Notes: generated by a model not told the origin, from the sequence alone. A stretch of 64,000 bases of DNA from Paenibacillus sp. USDA918EY (GCF_009870825.1 NZ_WTWY01000016.1:89194-153193), one strand, 5' to 3'; numbered from the stretch's first letter, positions 34,448-43,089 are shown. Program-made: numbers and translations.

Positions 34448-35368
34448 CTAATAAAGCACCTTCCCCGTTTGTAATGCGTCGCGAAAGCGCTGGATATCCC
34501 TGATTGGGGGATTACCGAACATTCGCGCGTATTCCCGGTTGAAGTACGAGGGGCTCTCATAGCCAACCTGAAAAGCGGCTTCAGCCGCTTCCATCGTATC
34601 GGTTAGGAGAAGGCGACGCGCTTCTTGAAGTCTGAGCCGCTTTTGATATTGGATCGGGCTCATGGCCGTTACTTCTTTAAAATAATAATACAAGGACGAT
34701 TCGCTCATCCCCGCCTCCTCGGCTAATTCATCAACGCGCAGAGGCAATGCAAAATCACGGTTCAACCTCTCAATCACCATCGCGATGCGCTGTGCATGGC
34801 TGCCGATGACAGCAAATTGCTTGAGCGTATCGTTCCGATCGTCCTGAATGATTCGGTAAATGATCTCGCGAATCGCATACGGAGCCAGTACCGGAATATC
34901 ACGGGGCGAGTCCAACAGACGCACCAGACGCATGACCGCATCGTGCAGCGAATCATTCATCCGGTTTATGGCCAGACCGCGTCCATATTTACGGTTAGGG
35001 CTCTCGGCTAGATCGGAGGCTTGAATCACATCAAGGATTTGATTCATGTCAAATTGCAGTCGAAGGCAAAAATACGGTGCGTTTGAAGACGCCTCAACGA
35101 CCTGCCCGGATATCGGCAGATTGACGGAAGCGGTCAAATAATGGTCAGAATCGTACTGATAGCTCTCCTGCCCTAGCATAACAATCTTCGAGCCCTGCGC
35201 GATCACGCACAAGGATGGTTGATAAACCGAATGCACCGGTTCGGATATCTGGGACAATCGAATAAAGAATAAACCGGGAATCAACGTCTCGTGTATGCCG
35301 TCTTTCATCACGAACCGCTCCATAACCTGCGCTAGTTCTCCCCTTTGCTCCGTGAACTTCCCTTCCAT
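34448..35368 (-). CDS. AraC-family regulator with AraC_N domain
   Basis: This 306-residue regulator has an N-terminal cupin-like AraC_N domain (PVHSVYQPSLCVIAQGSKIVMLGQE...YLTASVNLPISGQV) and a C-terminal double HTH (LRVDELAEEAGMSESSLYYYFKEVTAMSPIQYQKRLRLQEARRLL...AFQVGYESPSYFNREYARMFG). It is divergent from the Atu4866-like/SDR/MFS operon. That arrangement is common for AraC_N regulators that control oxidoreductase genes. Confidence 0.93.
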   Translation of the reverse strand: MEGKFTEQRGELAQVMERFVMKDGIHETLIPGLFFIRLSQISEPVHSVYQPSLCVIAQGSKIVMLGQESYQYDSDHYLTASVNLPISGQVVEASSNAPYFCLRLQFDMNQILDVIQASDLAESPNRKYGRGLAINRMNDSLHDAVMRLVRLLDSPRDIPVLAPYAIREIIYRIIQDDRNDTLKQFAVIGSHAQRIAMVIERLNRDFALPLRVDELAEEAGMSESSLYYYFKEVTAMSPIQYQKRLRLQEARRLLLTDTMEAAEAAFQVGYESPSYFNREYARMFGNPPIRDIQRFRDALQTGKVLY

Positions 35369-35510
35369 CTCTTCACAACCTTTTATCCCGATTTTTTATT
35401 ATTTTATGACTTTTTGGAGTATTAGGCAATTGCAGAACATGATCCGGCTACCGCTCTACCTGCCAGTAAGGGCATTATGAATACATTCAATTCAAAAGGA
35501 GAGATGGAGA

Positions 35511-35798
35511 ATGCAAACCGACAACAAACATCCTCACCCCTATGTTGGCATGTGGGTAACCAGCGACGGACATATCCGGCATGAACTATTGCCGAACGGA
35601 CGTTACGATGAAGCCCGCGGCAATCGCCAAAGTGCCTATCAAGGCAACTATACGATCGAAGGCAATCATATCGAATACGTGGATGACACCGGGTTTACAG
35701 CCGATGGCGACTTTCGGGACGGAGTGCTCTACCATGCAGGGATGGTGCTCTATCGAGAAGTTTATAAAAAAGGAGAGAACAAATCATGCCAGGTATGA
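35511..35798 (+). CDS. Atu4866-domain (AgsA-like) small protein
   Basis: This 95-residue protein matches the Atu4866 domain: YVGMWVTSDGHIRHELLPNGRYDEARG, YQGNYTIEGNHIEYVDDTGFTADGDF and LYHAGMVLYRE. It forms a small beta-barrel of unknown function, often encoded next to SDR oxidoreductases under an AraC or TetR regulator. AAAGGAGAG precedes the ATG. The end overlaps the SDR start by 13 nt, so the two are coupled. Confidence 0.85.
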   Translation: MQTDNKHPHPYVGMWVTSDGHIRHELLPNGRYDEARGNRQSAYQGNYTIEGNHIEYVDDTGFTADGDFRDGVLYHAGMVLYREVYKKGENKSCQV

Positions 35799-36523
35799 AC
35801 GGAAAAGTTGTTGTCATTACAGGCGCAAGCAGCGGGATTGGAGAAGCAACCGCGCGACGGTTAGCCGGTCAAGGCGCTCATATCGTTATAGGTGCCAGAC
35901 GCCTAGAGAGATTGGAGGCACTCGCGGCCGCAATTCGTGCGGAAGGAGGATCGGTCGAGTATCAAGCGCTGGACGTCACGAACCTGGATCAGATGCAGAA
36001 GATCATCCGCTTCGCGCAGAGCCGATATGGACGGATTGATGTCATTGTGAACAATGCGGGAGTCATGCCGCTATCGCCGCTTGAAGCTTTGAAAATCGAC
36101 GAATGGAACCGGATGATCGACGTTAATATTCGCGGTGTTCTCCATGGTATTGCCGCAGGCCTTCCGGTCATGAAGGAGCAGGGTTTCGGCCAATTTGTCA
36201 ATGTGGCTTCGATAGGCGCTTACGCGGTATCCCCGACGGCAGCGGTATATTGCGCCACCAAATATGCAGTCCGGGCGATTTCCGAAGGTTTGCGACAGGA
36301 GGTTGGGCGAGATATCCGAGTGACACTCGTGTCCCCGGGTGTGACGGAATCCGAGCTTGCGGACAGCATTTCGGACGAAGAAGCAAGGCAGCTTATGAAA
36401 GAGTATCGCCGGGACGCGCTCCCTGCATCCGCAATCGCCCGCGCCATAGCTTATGCCATTGAGCAACCGGCGGACGTCGATGTGAACGAACTCATAGTAA
36501 GACCGACCGCCCAATTTGCTTAA
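35786..36523 (+). CDS. Short-chain dehydrogenase/reductase
   Basis: This 245-residue classical SDR has the cofactor motif TGASSGIGEAT at about residues 12-22, NNAGVM, the catalytic Ser in VNVASIGAYAV and YxxxK in YCATKYAVRA, and PGVTES. The residue set (ARR after the second strand) suggests NADP preference. AAAGGAGAG lies 9 nt before the ATG. It is the second gene of the operon divergent from AraC. Confidence 0.95.
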   Translation: MPGMNGKVVVITGASSGIGEATARRLAGQGAHIVIGARRLERLEALAAAIRAEGGSVEYQALDVTNLDQMQKIIRFAQSRYGRIDVIVNNAGVMPLSPLEALKIDEWNRMIDVNIRGVLHGIAAGLPVMKEQGFGQFVNVASIGAYAVSPTAAVYCATKYAVRAISEGLRQEVGRDIRVTLVSPGVTESELADSISDEEARQLMKEYRRDALPASAIARAIAYAIEQPADVDVNELIVRPTAQFA

Positions 36524-36553
36524 TACAGACGTGCAGTTGCCAAGGAGTTTGAA

Positions 36554-37717
36554 ATGGATAAAAAAATATGGATTTTAGCTATTGCCTCATTTGTCGTAGG
36601 CACGGTTGAGCTCGTCATTGCCGGAATCATTGATATGATTGCACAAGATCTCAACGTTTCTGTAGGTACCGCGGGCCAACTGATTACTGTCTATTCACTC
36701 GTTTTTGCTTTTGGTTCTCCAATACTCATCACCCTGACTTCTAAAGTGGAACGCAGAAAATTGTTAACTGCTGCAATGCTTGTCTTTTTCGCAGGAAATA
36801 TGATATCTATCGTTAGTCCCAACTTTACGATTCTTATTATTTCGCGGATCATCCTAGCGGCAAGCTGCTCGATTATTGTTGTTCTATCTATTGTGATGGC
36901 TTCGAGTATCGTTGCTCCCGAATTAAGAGGCCGTGCAATCGGTATGATATTTATGGGGATCAGTGCGTCTCTTGTCCTTGGTGTCCCTCTGGGTACCATC
37001 ATCGGCGAAATGTGGGGTTGGCGCTCAACATTTGCATTGGTCGGGGGGCTTACTTTAATCGTAGCTTGGGCCGTCAAACGATATCTTCCACAGGTTGCTC
37101 CCCGTCAAGGAGTCCCGTTGTCGGAACAGCTTCGAACGCTAAAGGATTCTAGAATCTTATCCGCTCATTTCATCTCGATCTTGCAGATGACGGGCCAATT
37201 CACAATCTATGCCTACATTACACCTTTTTTGCATGAGACGATGGGTCTGTCAACGAGCATAATCAGTATTGTTCTGTTTGTATATGGATTAGCTGGTATA
37301 GCGGGAGGATGGATCGGAGGATGGTCCTCAGATAAGCTTGGAAACAGCAAGACGATTATCGTCACTCTTCTGCTGCATGCGTCGGCTGTGTTTTTATTGC
37401 CTTATGCTACGGGTTCTATGTTTCAATTACTTATCGTGGTCGTCGTCTGGTGTGCATTTAATATGGCCCCAAGCCCCGCCATTCAAAGCTACCTGATACA
37501 GGCGGCTCCGGAAACTTCGGATATCCAGTTAAGCTTTAATACATCGTCTTTACACATAGGAGTTGCAGCTGGTTCTATCGTTGGGGGACTGATTGTAAAC
37601 CATTATTCCGTCACGACAAATACTTGGGTCGGCGGACTGATTATTATTTTGGCCATCCTATCGGCAATCTTCTCCTTAAGGAAAAACAAAGCCATGACAT
37701 CGACCGTTTCATCTTAA
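36554..37717 (+). CDS. MFS transporter, DHA1 (AraJ/YdhP-like)
   Basis: This 387-residue, 12-helix transporter starts WILAIASFVVGTVELVIAGIIDMIAQDL, in the style of AraJ/YdhP arabinose-polymer or drug exporters. Motif-like segments SKVERRKLL and PELRGRAIGM are present. AAGGAG lies 7 nt before the ATG. It is 30 nt after the SDR and so probably the third gene of the operon, but its codons are richer in A and T than the SDR's, which hints at separate acquisition. Confidence 0.9.
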   Translation: MDKKIWILAIASFVVGTVELVIAGIIDMIAQDLNVSVGTAGQLITVYSLVFAFGSPILITLTSKVERRKLLTAAMLVFFAGNMISIVSPNFTILIISRIILAASCSIIVVLSIVMASSIVAPELRGRAIGMIFMGISASLVLGVPLGTIIGEMWGWRSTFALVGGLTLIVAWAVKRYLPQVAPRQGVPLSEQLRTLKDSRILSAHFISILQMTGQFTIYAYITPFLHETMGLSTSIISIVLFVYGLAGIAGGWIGGWSSDKLGNSKTIIVTLLLHASAVFLLPYATGSMFQLLIVVVVWCAFNMAPSPAIQSYLIQAAPETSDIQLSFNTSSLHIGVAAGSIVGGLIVNHYSVTTNTWVGGLIIILAILSAIFSLRKNKAMTSTVSS

Positions 37718-37749
37718 GCAAAATAAATTATAAAGAACAATGACCAAAA

Positions 37750-37806
37750 GTCTCGGCCTGTGCGCTGTACTTCCATGATGGAGGCTCAGATTCACAGGTC
37801 GAGACA
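37750..37806 (+). terminator. Terminator of the Atu4866-SDR-MFS operon
   Basis: TCTCGGCCTGTG pairs with CACAGGTCGAGA (one mismatch) around an inner CTTCCATGATGGAG hairpin; a TTTT follows. Confidence 0.7.
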
Positions 37807-37971
37807 TTTTCGCATTCATGCTGGCGGCTGTTGGAATCTGTTCGATTTGAACATCCCTCCTGTATGGAAGGAACATCAGCATAACTGGTTACTCCGCAAA
37901 TCGAATGCGTCCGATGCCTATGCGCTCGGTGCCACCCGATCGACTTTTTAGTAACCCGGATAGGGATATCT

Positions 37972-38874
37972 TTATCTGTTGAAGTAGTGCCCCTGTTCTA
38001 GGTCTGCGATCAGACCAGGGTTCACCGGCTGCCATCCCAAGCGTTCCTGGGTCAGTACGCTCGACGCCAGGTTGTCGGTCGAAGCGGCGAAGGCGAGCCA
38101 CCCGAAGTAAGCCTCTGCTTCATCGGGGGAAATGCTGCGCACCGGCAGGTTCAGGTGGCGGCCGATAACCTCAGCGATCTCCCGGAAGGGCACGCCCTCA
38201 TCGCCAACCCCGTGATACACGCCGCCTGCAGTCCCTTTTTCCAGCGCCAGTCTGAACAGGCGCGCCGCATCAAGCTGGTGAACCGCCGGCCAGCGGTTGA
38301 GTCCTTCATTCACGTACGCCGCAAAACCTTTCTCCCGCGCGATGCCGATCAAGGTCGGAACAAAGCCCTGCTCTCCCGGGCCATGCACGGACGGTGACAG
38401 GCGGACGACCGAAGCTCTCACCCCGCGCCCAACCAGCGCGAGCGCAGCCTCCTCGGAGCGGCGCGGCGTAGATTGAGTCGACGTGTCTTCTTCCGTCCCG
38501 AGCCGCCCCGGCGTTAGCATCAACGTTCCCGAGGTGGCCACAAACGGCTTACCGGTGCCCTCCAGCGCCGCCCCGATCGCCTCGATCGCCCGACTTTCCA
38601 CCTCGGCAGCTGCCACGAAGTTCGAGAAATCGTGGTTGAAGGCCAGGTGAATCACACCGTCCGCTACTGCGGCGCCTTCCTGCAGGCTGTTAAGGTCTTC
38701 GAGAGAACCGCTGTGCACCTCGGCCCCGGCGACCGCCAGCGACGCGGCCGACTTATCCGAGCGGGCGAGCCCAACGACCTGATGCCCCGCGGCAATAAGT
38801 TCCCGAACAACGGCGGAGCCGACGAAGCCCGTTGCGCCTGTTACAAATACACGCATATTTTTTGCATTTTCCAT
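37972..38874 (-). CDS. Extended/atypical SDR, NAD-dependent epimerase-like
   Basis: This 300-residue protein has the Rossmann motif TGATGFVGSAV at about residues 13-23 and LARSDKSAASL after the second strand. Other segments are VIHLAFNHDF, the catalytic-like Ser in VATSGTLML and VVRLSPSVHGPG. It resembles atypical SDRs that act as NAD(P)H-binding reductases. The ATG at 38874 follows AGAGGAT; the frame to 38928 lacks a site. It lies 73 nt after a second SDR on the same strand. Confidence 0.9.
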   Translation of the reverse strand: MENAKNMRVFVTGATGFVGSAVVRELIAAGHQVVGLARSDKSAASLAVAGAEVHSGSLEDLNSLQEGAAVADGVIHLAFNHDFSNFVAAAEVESRAIEAIGAALEGTGKPFVATSGTLMLTPGRLGTEEDTSTQSTPRRSEEAALALVGRGVRASVVRLSPSVHGPGEQGFVPTLIGIAREKGFAAYVNEGLNRWPAVHQLDAARLFRLALEKGTAGGVYHGVGDEGVPFREIAEVIGRHLNLPVRSISPDEAEAYFGWLAFAASTDNLASSVLTQERLGWQPVNPGLIADLEQGHYFNR

Positions 38875-38947
38875 ATAGATCCTCTTCCCTTCCTTGATTC
38901 GTTTATTAGAAATCGGATAATCAGCCAACCGCGGTTTTTAGACGTAC

Positions 38948-39661
38948 TTAGATTTGCGAGCCGCCTCCGTCAACGGGGAACTCAGCCCCTGTGGTGTAGG
39001 TGGCATCGAATGCGAGAAACAGGGCTGCTTTGGCAACCTCGAGGGGGTGCCCAAAACGCAACATTGGGATCTGCTCTCTCATCTGCGCCTGGGTCTGTTC
39101 TGCAGCTTCCTTCGGCATCGACTCCATGATGCCGGTGTCGATGGGGCCGGGGCTGACCGCGTTGACGCGAATCTGCCGCGGTAACAGCTCGCGGGCCAGA
39201 CCGCGAGTCATGGAGCGCAGCGCTGCTTTACTGGCCGCATACGCACTGAGCATCGGGATACCCACTACGTTCGCGATCGAGGTGGTGAGCACCACGCCGC
39301 TTCCTGCGTTTAGCAACGGGGTCAGTTTCTGCACGGTGAAGTACGGGCCTTTGGTGTTGATGGTTAGTAACTCGTCGTACACTTCTCCGGTCATCGACTC
39401 GAAGGAGACAAAGCGCGTGGTGCCGGCGTTTACGAACAGGGCATCGATCGTTCCAAACTCGGCCTTTACCCGGTCGGCCAACTCGTCGATATCCGTTAAC
39501 GACGCTGCGTCGCTCAGCACTGCGACCGCGTCGTTGCCAATTTTTTTACGAGCTGAGTCAAGCTTAGCCTGGGTACGACCAGTGATCAGAACGCGCGCAC
39601 CTTCATCCGCCAGCAGCTTCGCTGTCTCGAGACCGATCCCGCTGCTACCTCCCGTGATCAC
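38948..39661 (-). CDS. SDR-family oxidoreductase with disrupted N-terminus
   Basis: A 237-codon frame holds a classical SDR from TGGSSGIG (residues 3-10) through NAG, the Ser/Tyr/Lys set (TTSIANVV, YAASKAALRS) to PGPIDTG. The frame has no ATG. The first usable start is GTG 39661, in the middle of the first beta strand (K-K-V-V-I-T-G). Further upstream the frame is open to a TGA near 39743 but holds no start codon. Two ATGs with upstream ribosome binding sites lie in other frames, one reading M-T-Q-A-R-K before a stop. A small indel in the N-terminal codons, or a sequencing error, would explain this. The catalytic core looks intact. Confidence 0.75.
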   Translation of the reverse strand: MITGGSSGIGLETAKLLADEGARVLITGRTQAKLDSARKKIGNDAVAVLSDAASLTDIDELADRVKAEFGTIDALFVNAGTTRFVSFESMTGEVYDELLTINTKGPYFTVQKLTPLLNAGSGVVLTTSIANVVGIPMLSAYAASKAALRSMTRGLARELLPRQIRVNAVSPGPIDTGIMESMPKEAAEQTQAQMREQIPMLRFGHPLEVAKAALFLAFDATYTTGAEFPVDGGGSQI

Positions 39662-39784
39662 GACTTTCTTGCCTGCGTCATTTTCCTTTCTCCACCGTAT
39701 GCATCTTTTATTTCCTCCCTTGGCTTTAGAAGCTCATTTATTTTTGCAACACCGATTATAACTCACCAAATTAATAAAGTAAAC

Positions 39785-39817
39785 AAAATTAATAAAAATA
39801 GTTAATTAATTAATTTT
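39785..39817. promoter_or_regulatory. AT-rich inverted repeat between SDR and TetR genes
   Basis: AAAATTAAT (39785-39793) and ATTAATTTT (39809-39817) face each other, and the palindrome TTAATTAATTAA (39802-39813) lies inside. The position between divergent genes makes it a candidate operator for the TetR protein. Confidence 0.5.
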
Positions 39818-39850
39818 AGTAAAAAGTGTTTGTTGTACCGGAGAATTCGT

Positions 39851-39856
39851 TATAAT
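39851..39856 (+). promoter_or_regulatory. -10 box of the tetR gene
   Basis: TATAAT lies 33 nt before the GTG start, with a poor -35 (TTTGTT, 39829-39834) at 16 nt spacing. Confidence 0.5.
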
Positions 39857-39888
39857 ATGTTGTATAAGTACAAAGGAGGCTTCATTTC

Positions 39889-40524
39889 GTGAGAAAAGCC
39901 GTAAGCGCCGATCATTATATCGAGAAAATAAAACCGGTCATCAGAAAGAACAAATTCAGCCAACTCAAAATAGACGATATCGCCAAATACATGGATATCA
40001 GCAAGGTGACTCTGTATAAGCATTTTTCATCCAAAGATGACATTATTCAGCAGGTCGTAGAGTATGGAATAAACTATTTGAAGCAGGCCGATGCCGTAGT
40101 GAGCGACGAGTCCGTTTCTTATATCGAGCGTTTTCAGCAAACGTTCCTGCAATCGCTAATCTGCGTCATTTTTATATCCGATTTGTTCCTGGAGGACCTC
40201 AAAGAATTCTATCCGCGGTTATTTGAAAGTCTTGTCATTGCCCAGCAGAATCGGAACAAAAATCTGGAAAGCTTTTTTGAAGCCGGGATAGATCAGGGAA
40301 TTTTCAACCGAATGAATGCTGTGCTGTCATTGGTTCAAGACGACGCTACGCTGCGGCGGATCATAGAACCGACTTTTAGTATTCAGTATGATCTCACCTT
40401 GAAACAAGCCGTAATGGAATTTTACAACATGAAAAAGTATCAAATGATTCGCCCTGAACATTTGGATAAGTTTGACGATTCTTATTTTGAAGATCGGGTC
40501 GTTCAAATTTTGCAGACCATTTAA
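39889..40524 (+). CDS. TetR/AcrR-family regulator
   Basis: This 211-residue regulator has an N-terminal HTH (YIEKIKPVIRKNKFSQLKIDDIAKYMDISKVTLYKHFSSKDDIIQQVV) and an all-helical ligand domain. The start is GTG 39889, 9 nt after AAAGGAGG. It is divergent from the two SDR genes and probably represses them through the AT-rich inverted repeat between them. Confidence 0.92.
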   Translation: MRKAVSADHYIEKIKPVIRKNKFSQLKIDDIAKYMDISKVTLYKHFSSKDDIIQQVVEYGINYLKQADAVVSDESVSYIERFQQTFLQSLICVIFISDLFLEDLKEFYPRLFESLVIAQQNRNKNLESFFEAGIDQGIFNRMNAVLSLVQDDATLRRIIEPTFSIQYDLTLKQAVMEFYNMKKYQMIRPEHLDKFDDSYFEDRVVQILQTI

Positions 40525-40670
40525 TCATTATGTTGGTTCTCTCGGGACTGCCGGATCAACAGTTGAAGTTGAACTCATTCCCCGGGTTTCTCCAATGGTG
40601 CAACCTTCCATATTTTGATTGCGTCTATAGGGAAGACAAGGTCAAAATTTCCCGAAGAAGGTGTGGTTAG

Positions 40671-41333
40671 ATGAAGAAGAAACGTTATGTATCCGGAACT
40701 GTGGCAGCTTTGGCGTTCTCCCTGGCAATTGGGGGATCCGTGTTCGCTGCAGGCGTGGGCTTTACGGATTTGGACGGAATCGCAGGAGCCGATAAAATAA
40801 CTTCGCTCCAGCAGCAGAAGCTGCTGAAAGGTGACAGCGAATCGGTCTTTCGGCCGCAAGCACGGCTGACGAACGCGGAAGGCGTTCAGTTGCTGGCGAA
40901 CGTGCTGGTAGATGTGCCGGTTTCAAAGGCTGCCGATGACAGCAAAAATCCAGCCCTGACCCATGTTAAAGACGGTGCTTGGTTTGCCCCGGCTTTTCAA
41001 ACGGTTACCGACCATGGCATCGTTCTGCCTGCCGATATCGAACCCGGCCAAGCCATGACTCGGGAAGCATTCACGCAATATTTGATCAAGACGGTGGAAC
41101 AAAAGGGCAACCTGCCGATGATCAATCTGGTGCCGAAAAATATTGCTGACGAAAGCCAAATGACCCCTGAGTATCAAGGGGCCATTCAGCGGGCGCTGGC
41201 TTGGGGGATTGCCGACCTGGACAGCAGCGGAAATTTCCGTCCCCAGGATCAAGTGACCCGGGCGGAAGCGGCCGTCATGCTTTACAATGCGCTGGATTTT
41301 TTGAAAACACACCCTTCCCCTAAGGCAGAATAA
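40671..41333 (+). CDS. SLH-domain (S-layer homology) secreted protein
   Basis: This 220-residue exported protein has a signal peptide (about 1-27, ending GSVFAAG). SLH-like modules follow: FTDLDGIAGADKITSLQQQKLLKGDSESVFRPQARLTNAEGVQLLAN and AIQRALAWGIADLDSSGNFRPQDQVTRAEAAVMLYNAL. Between them is a more divergent repeat. SLH domains bind pyruvylated secondary wall polymer. It is a short protein with no further domain, and a strong terminator follows. Confidence 0.88.
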   Translation: MKKKRYVSGTVAALAFSLAIGGSVFAAGVGFTDLDGIAGADKITSLQQQKLLKGDSESVFRPQARLTNAEGVQLLANVLVDVPVSKAADDSKNPALTHVKDGAWFAPAFQTVTDHGIVLPADIEPGQAMTREAFTQYLIKTVEQKGNLPMINLVPKNIADESQMTPEYQGAIQRALAWGIADLDSSGNFRPQDQVTRAEAAVMLYNALDFLKTHPSPKAE

Positions 41334-41395
41334 AAGAACCGGGAACCGTTGGTGTTGTCAGACAACGCCGATATTTATTCTTAATAACCGCTCAT

Positions 41396-41457
41396 AACCA
41401 AAGCACGGTTTTGTCAAGGCTCTTTTCCTTGATGGAAATCGGGCTTTGGTTTTTTCT
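41396..41457 (+). terminator. Terminator of the SLH gene
   Basis: AACCAAAGC (41396-41404) pairs with GCTTTGGTT (41443-41451), with an inner TCAAGG/CCTTGA stem, followed by TTTTTTCTTTT. Confidence 0.85.
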
Positions 41458-41526
41458 TTTATCTGCAAGCCAATTATCATCCCGCTCCCTTCCCTCCAGA
41501 TACATTCGAAATTGCCCGCTGCTTGG

Positions 41527-41766
41527 TTACTCATTTTTTAGCTTCCGAACAAAATCCTTACGAAGTTCTCCGTATTCCTCCTGCCTTATTTGCAAGTGTT
41601 TTATTTCATTTGATTCAACAATGGATTGAATAATTTCGCCCTGTTGAACCCAAAATATACCCAAAACAATGGGTGAAAACTGAGGAAAAAAATCTGCCCC
41701 TTGGCGTAAAGCGTTGTTGCATACATAGTGATAATTTTCGAGTTTATGGCTGTCCACACAGTTCAC
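41527..41766 (-). CDS. Small hypothetical protein or gene remnant
   Basis: A 79-codon frame starts at GTG 41766 three codons after a TAG, with no ribosome binding site. The predicted product has a protein-like composition (LENYHYVCNNALRQGADFF..., a hydrophobic centre and a charged helical end QIRQEEYGELRKDFVRKL). I do not recognise a family. It could be the 3' end of a lost gene. No other feature is seen in 41460-41957. Confidence 0.35.
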   Translation of the reverse strand: MNCVDSHKLENYHYVCNNALRQGADFFPQFSPIVLGIFWVQQGEIIQSIVESNEIKHLQIRQEEYGELRKDFVRKLKNE

Positions 41767-41957
41767 ATTAATGAGCTAATTTTTATAGCATGATCGGGGA
41801 TTTTAAAGGAGCGGAACGGGTCATTTATAAGCGGTATATTTTGGGCTACGGGGCGTTTAGATGAATCAAAGGAGCGGGATATAGAAGCGATCTGCCGGCA
41901 CAACGATACCCTGGGTGTCGGAAAACCGCTAAATTTTATTTTGATGAGGGGATATCC

Positions 41958-42497
41958 ATGATTTCTTATGAAGACGTTAGAAACGTCAGAGAATCGCTTG
42001 CACAACTTAGCAACGCCGATTGGCTGCTGCACTCTTGGGGAACATGGCAATGGTGGATGTTGCTTTCAGCAACGATTGTTCCTTGGATCATTGCATGGAA
42101 ATTCATGGACAAAAACAGAGGGAAAGAGCTCCTGATTTTGGGAATGGCATTCACAATCATTTCGTTAATGCTTGATAATCTAGGCACCTTTTATAGCCTT
42201 TGGGGGTATTCGATCAAATTGATACCCTTAACCGTCGAATTCGTCCCAGGCGATTGTTCCATATTTCCTGTGACATATATATTCATGAATCAGTTTTCCA
42301 AAAACTGGAGATCGTTTGTCGTGATCTCTGTTGTTGCTGCAGCCTTTTTCTCGTATATTATTGAACCTTTTTTTAAACATATCGGCATTTATCGGAACCA
42401 TAGTCCTTGGAGTTACACATGGAGTTTTGTCGGGTTCATTATCGTTTTTATATTCGTTCGGTTTTTTGCTTACAAATTAATTAAGAAATTGGCTTGA
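41958..42497 (+). CDS. CBO0543-family membrane protein
   Basis: This 179-residue protein has about five hydrophobic helices and matches the CBO0543 family found in spore-forming Firmicutes (WQWWMLLSATIVPWIIAWKFMDKNR, LDNLGTFYSLWGYSIKLIPL, IEPFFKHIGIYRNHSPWSYTWSF). GAGGGG precedes the ATG. The function of the family is unknown. It is a single gene followed by a 19-bp-arm terminator. Confidence 0.85.
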   Translation: MISYEDVRNVRESLAQLSNADWLLHSWGTWQWWMLLSATIVPWIIAWKFMDKNRGKELLILGMAFTIISLMLDNLGTFYSLWGYSIKLIPLTVEFVPGDCSIFPVTYIFMNQFSKNWRSFVVISVVAAAFFSYIIEPFFKHIGIYRNHSPWSYTWSFVGFIIVFIFVRFFAYKLIKKLA

Positions 42498-42592
42498 AAC
42501 CACAAACGCTTTATTCACGTTACTTTTTAACTACAACACTTCGGATCACCGACATGTAATGATCGAACTTTTGCACTCCCGTCAAGATTTAA

Positions 42593-42640
42593 AAAACCAA
42601 TGGCTTCGCCCTAATAACATGGGGCGAAGCCATTGGTTTT
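42593..42640. terminator. Bidirectional terminator with 19-bp arms
   Basis: Arms at 42593-42611 and 42622-42640 are perfectly complementary (core GGCTTCGCCC/GGGCGAAGCC), with A and T runs at the ends. Confidence 0.92.
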
Positions 42641-42654
42641 ACATTAAAATCGGA

Positions 42655-42813
42655 TTATATCCCAGCCCCCTTTGTACAGGGGATATCGCCACGCTGAACA
42701 AGCCAACGCAGAGCGGCCTGGACGGACTTGTTGTGCTTTTTCGCGATCGAGGCATCACCTTCGTTGCCGAACAGGTTGTTGCGTCCTTCAGCGAACGGCC
42801 ACCTCGAATCAAT
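42655..42813 (-). pseudogene. C-terminal fragment of an aldo/keto reductase
   Basis: In one frame the minus strand reads WPFAEGRNNLFGNEGDASIA then KKHNKSVQAALRWLVQRG and stops at 42655. This is the late conserved region of AKR family 5-type enzymes (GR.N.F.N..L..IA.KH.KS..Q..LRWL.QR). No start codon, N-terminal barrel or catalytic residues are present. The fragment begins directly after the terminator of the next remnant. Confidence 0.7.
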
Positions 42814-42839
42814 AAAACCGGCCAATTGGCCGGTTTTAT
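42812..42839 (-). terminator. 28-nt perfect palindrome, old terminator
   Basis: A perfect self-complementary sequence (core ACCGGCCAATTGGCCGGT, with A/T ends) lies 30 nt after the flavohemoprotein-like stop at 42870. It probably ended that gene before it decayed. Confidence 0.7.
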
Positions 42840-42869
42840 CGATCCTGTTGCCATAGCAAACCCGAAAAA

Positions 42870-43013
42870 CTATTCTTCATCAAGCATGGCAAGCGGGCTA
42901 AAGGACTCGTAATGGATATCCTCTTTAGGTACGTTCAACTTACGAAGTAACTTGACCACACTCTCCATAAACGGAACCGAAGCGCATAAGTACTTGACGT
43001 GGCTATATCCTCC
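42870..43013 (-). pseudogene. C-terminal fragment of a flavohemoprotein-like reductase
   Basis: About 48 codons read YSHVKYLCASVPFMESVVKL, then LRKLNVPKEDIHYESFSP and stop at 42870. YLC.P.PFM..V...L...V....IHYE.F.P is the C-terminal NAD-binding end of flavohemoglobin (Hmp) and related FAD/NAD oxidoreductases. Everything upstream is missing and is replaced by AT-rich promoter sequence of the CDF gene. Confidence 0.75.
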
Positions 43014-43022
43014 CCATATAAT
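42994..43022 (+). promoter_or_regulatory. Promoter of the CDF transporter gene
   Basis: TTGACG (42994-42999), an exact 17-nt spacer and TATAAT (43017-43022). The -35 half lies inside the flavohemoprotein remnant on the opposite strand. Confidence 0.85.
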
Positions 43023-43036
43023 TAAATCAATATAAC

Positions 43037-43056
43037 ATATGAGCAATTATTCATAT
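43037..43056 (+). promoter_or_regulatory. ArsR/SmtB (CzrA)-type operator
   Basis: ATATGAGCAATTATTCATAT is an imperfect dyad with outer arms ATATGA/TCATAT and lies just past the transcription start. It matches the 12-2-12 operator pattern of zinc/cobalt sensors such as CzrA and SmtB. The repressor gene is not in this window. Confidence 0.75.
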
Positions 43057-43089
43057 GATATAAAAACGATATAGAAAGTAGGTATATGT

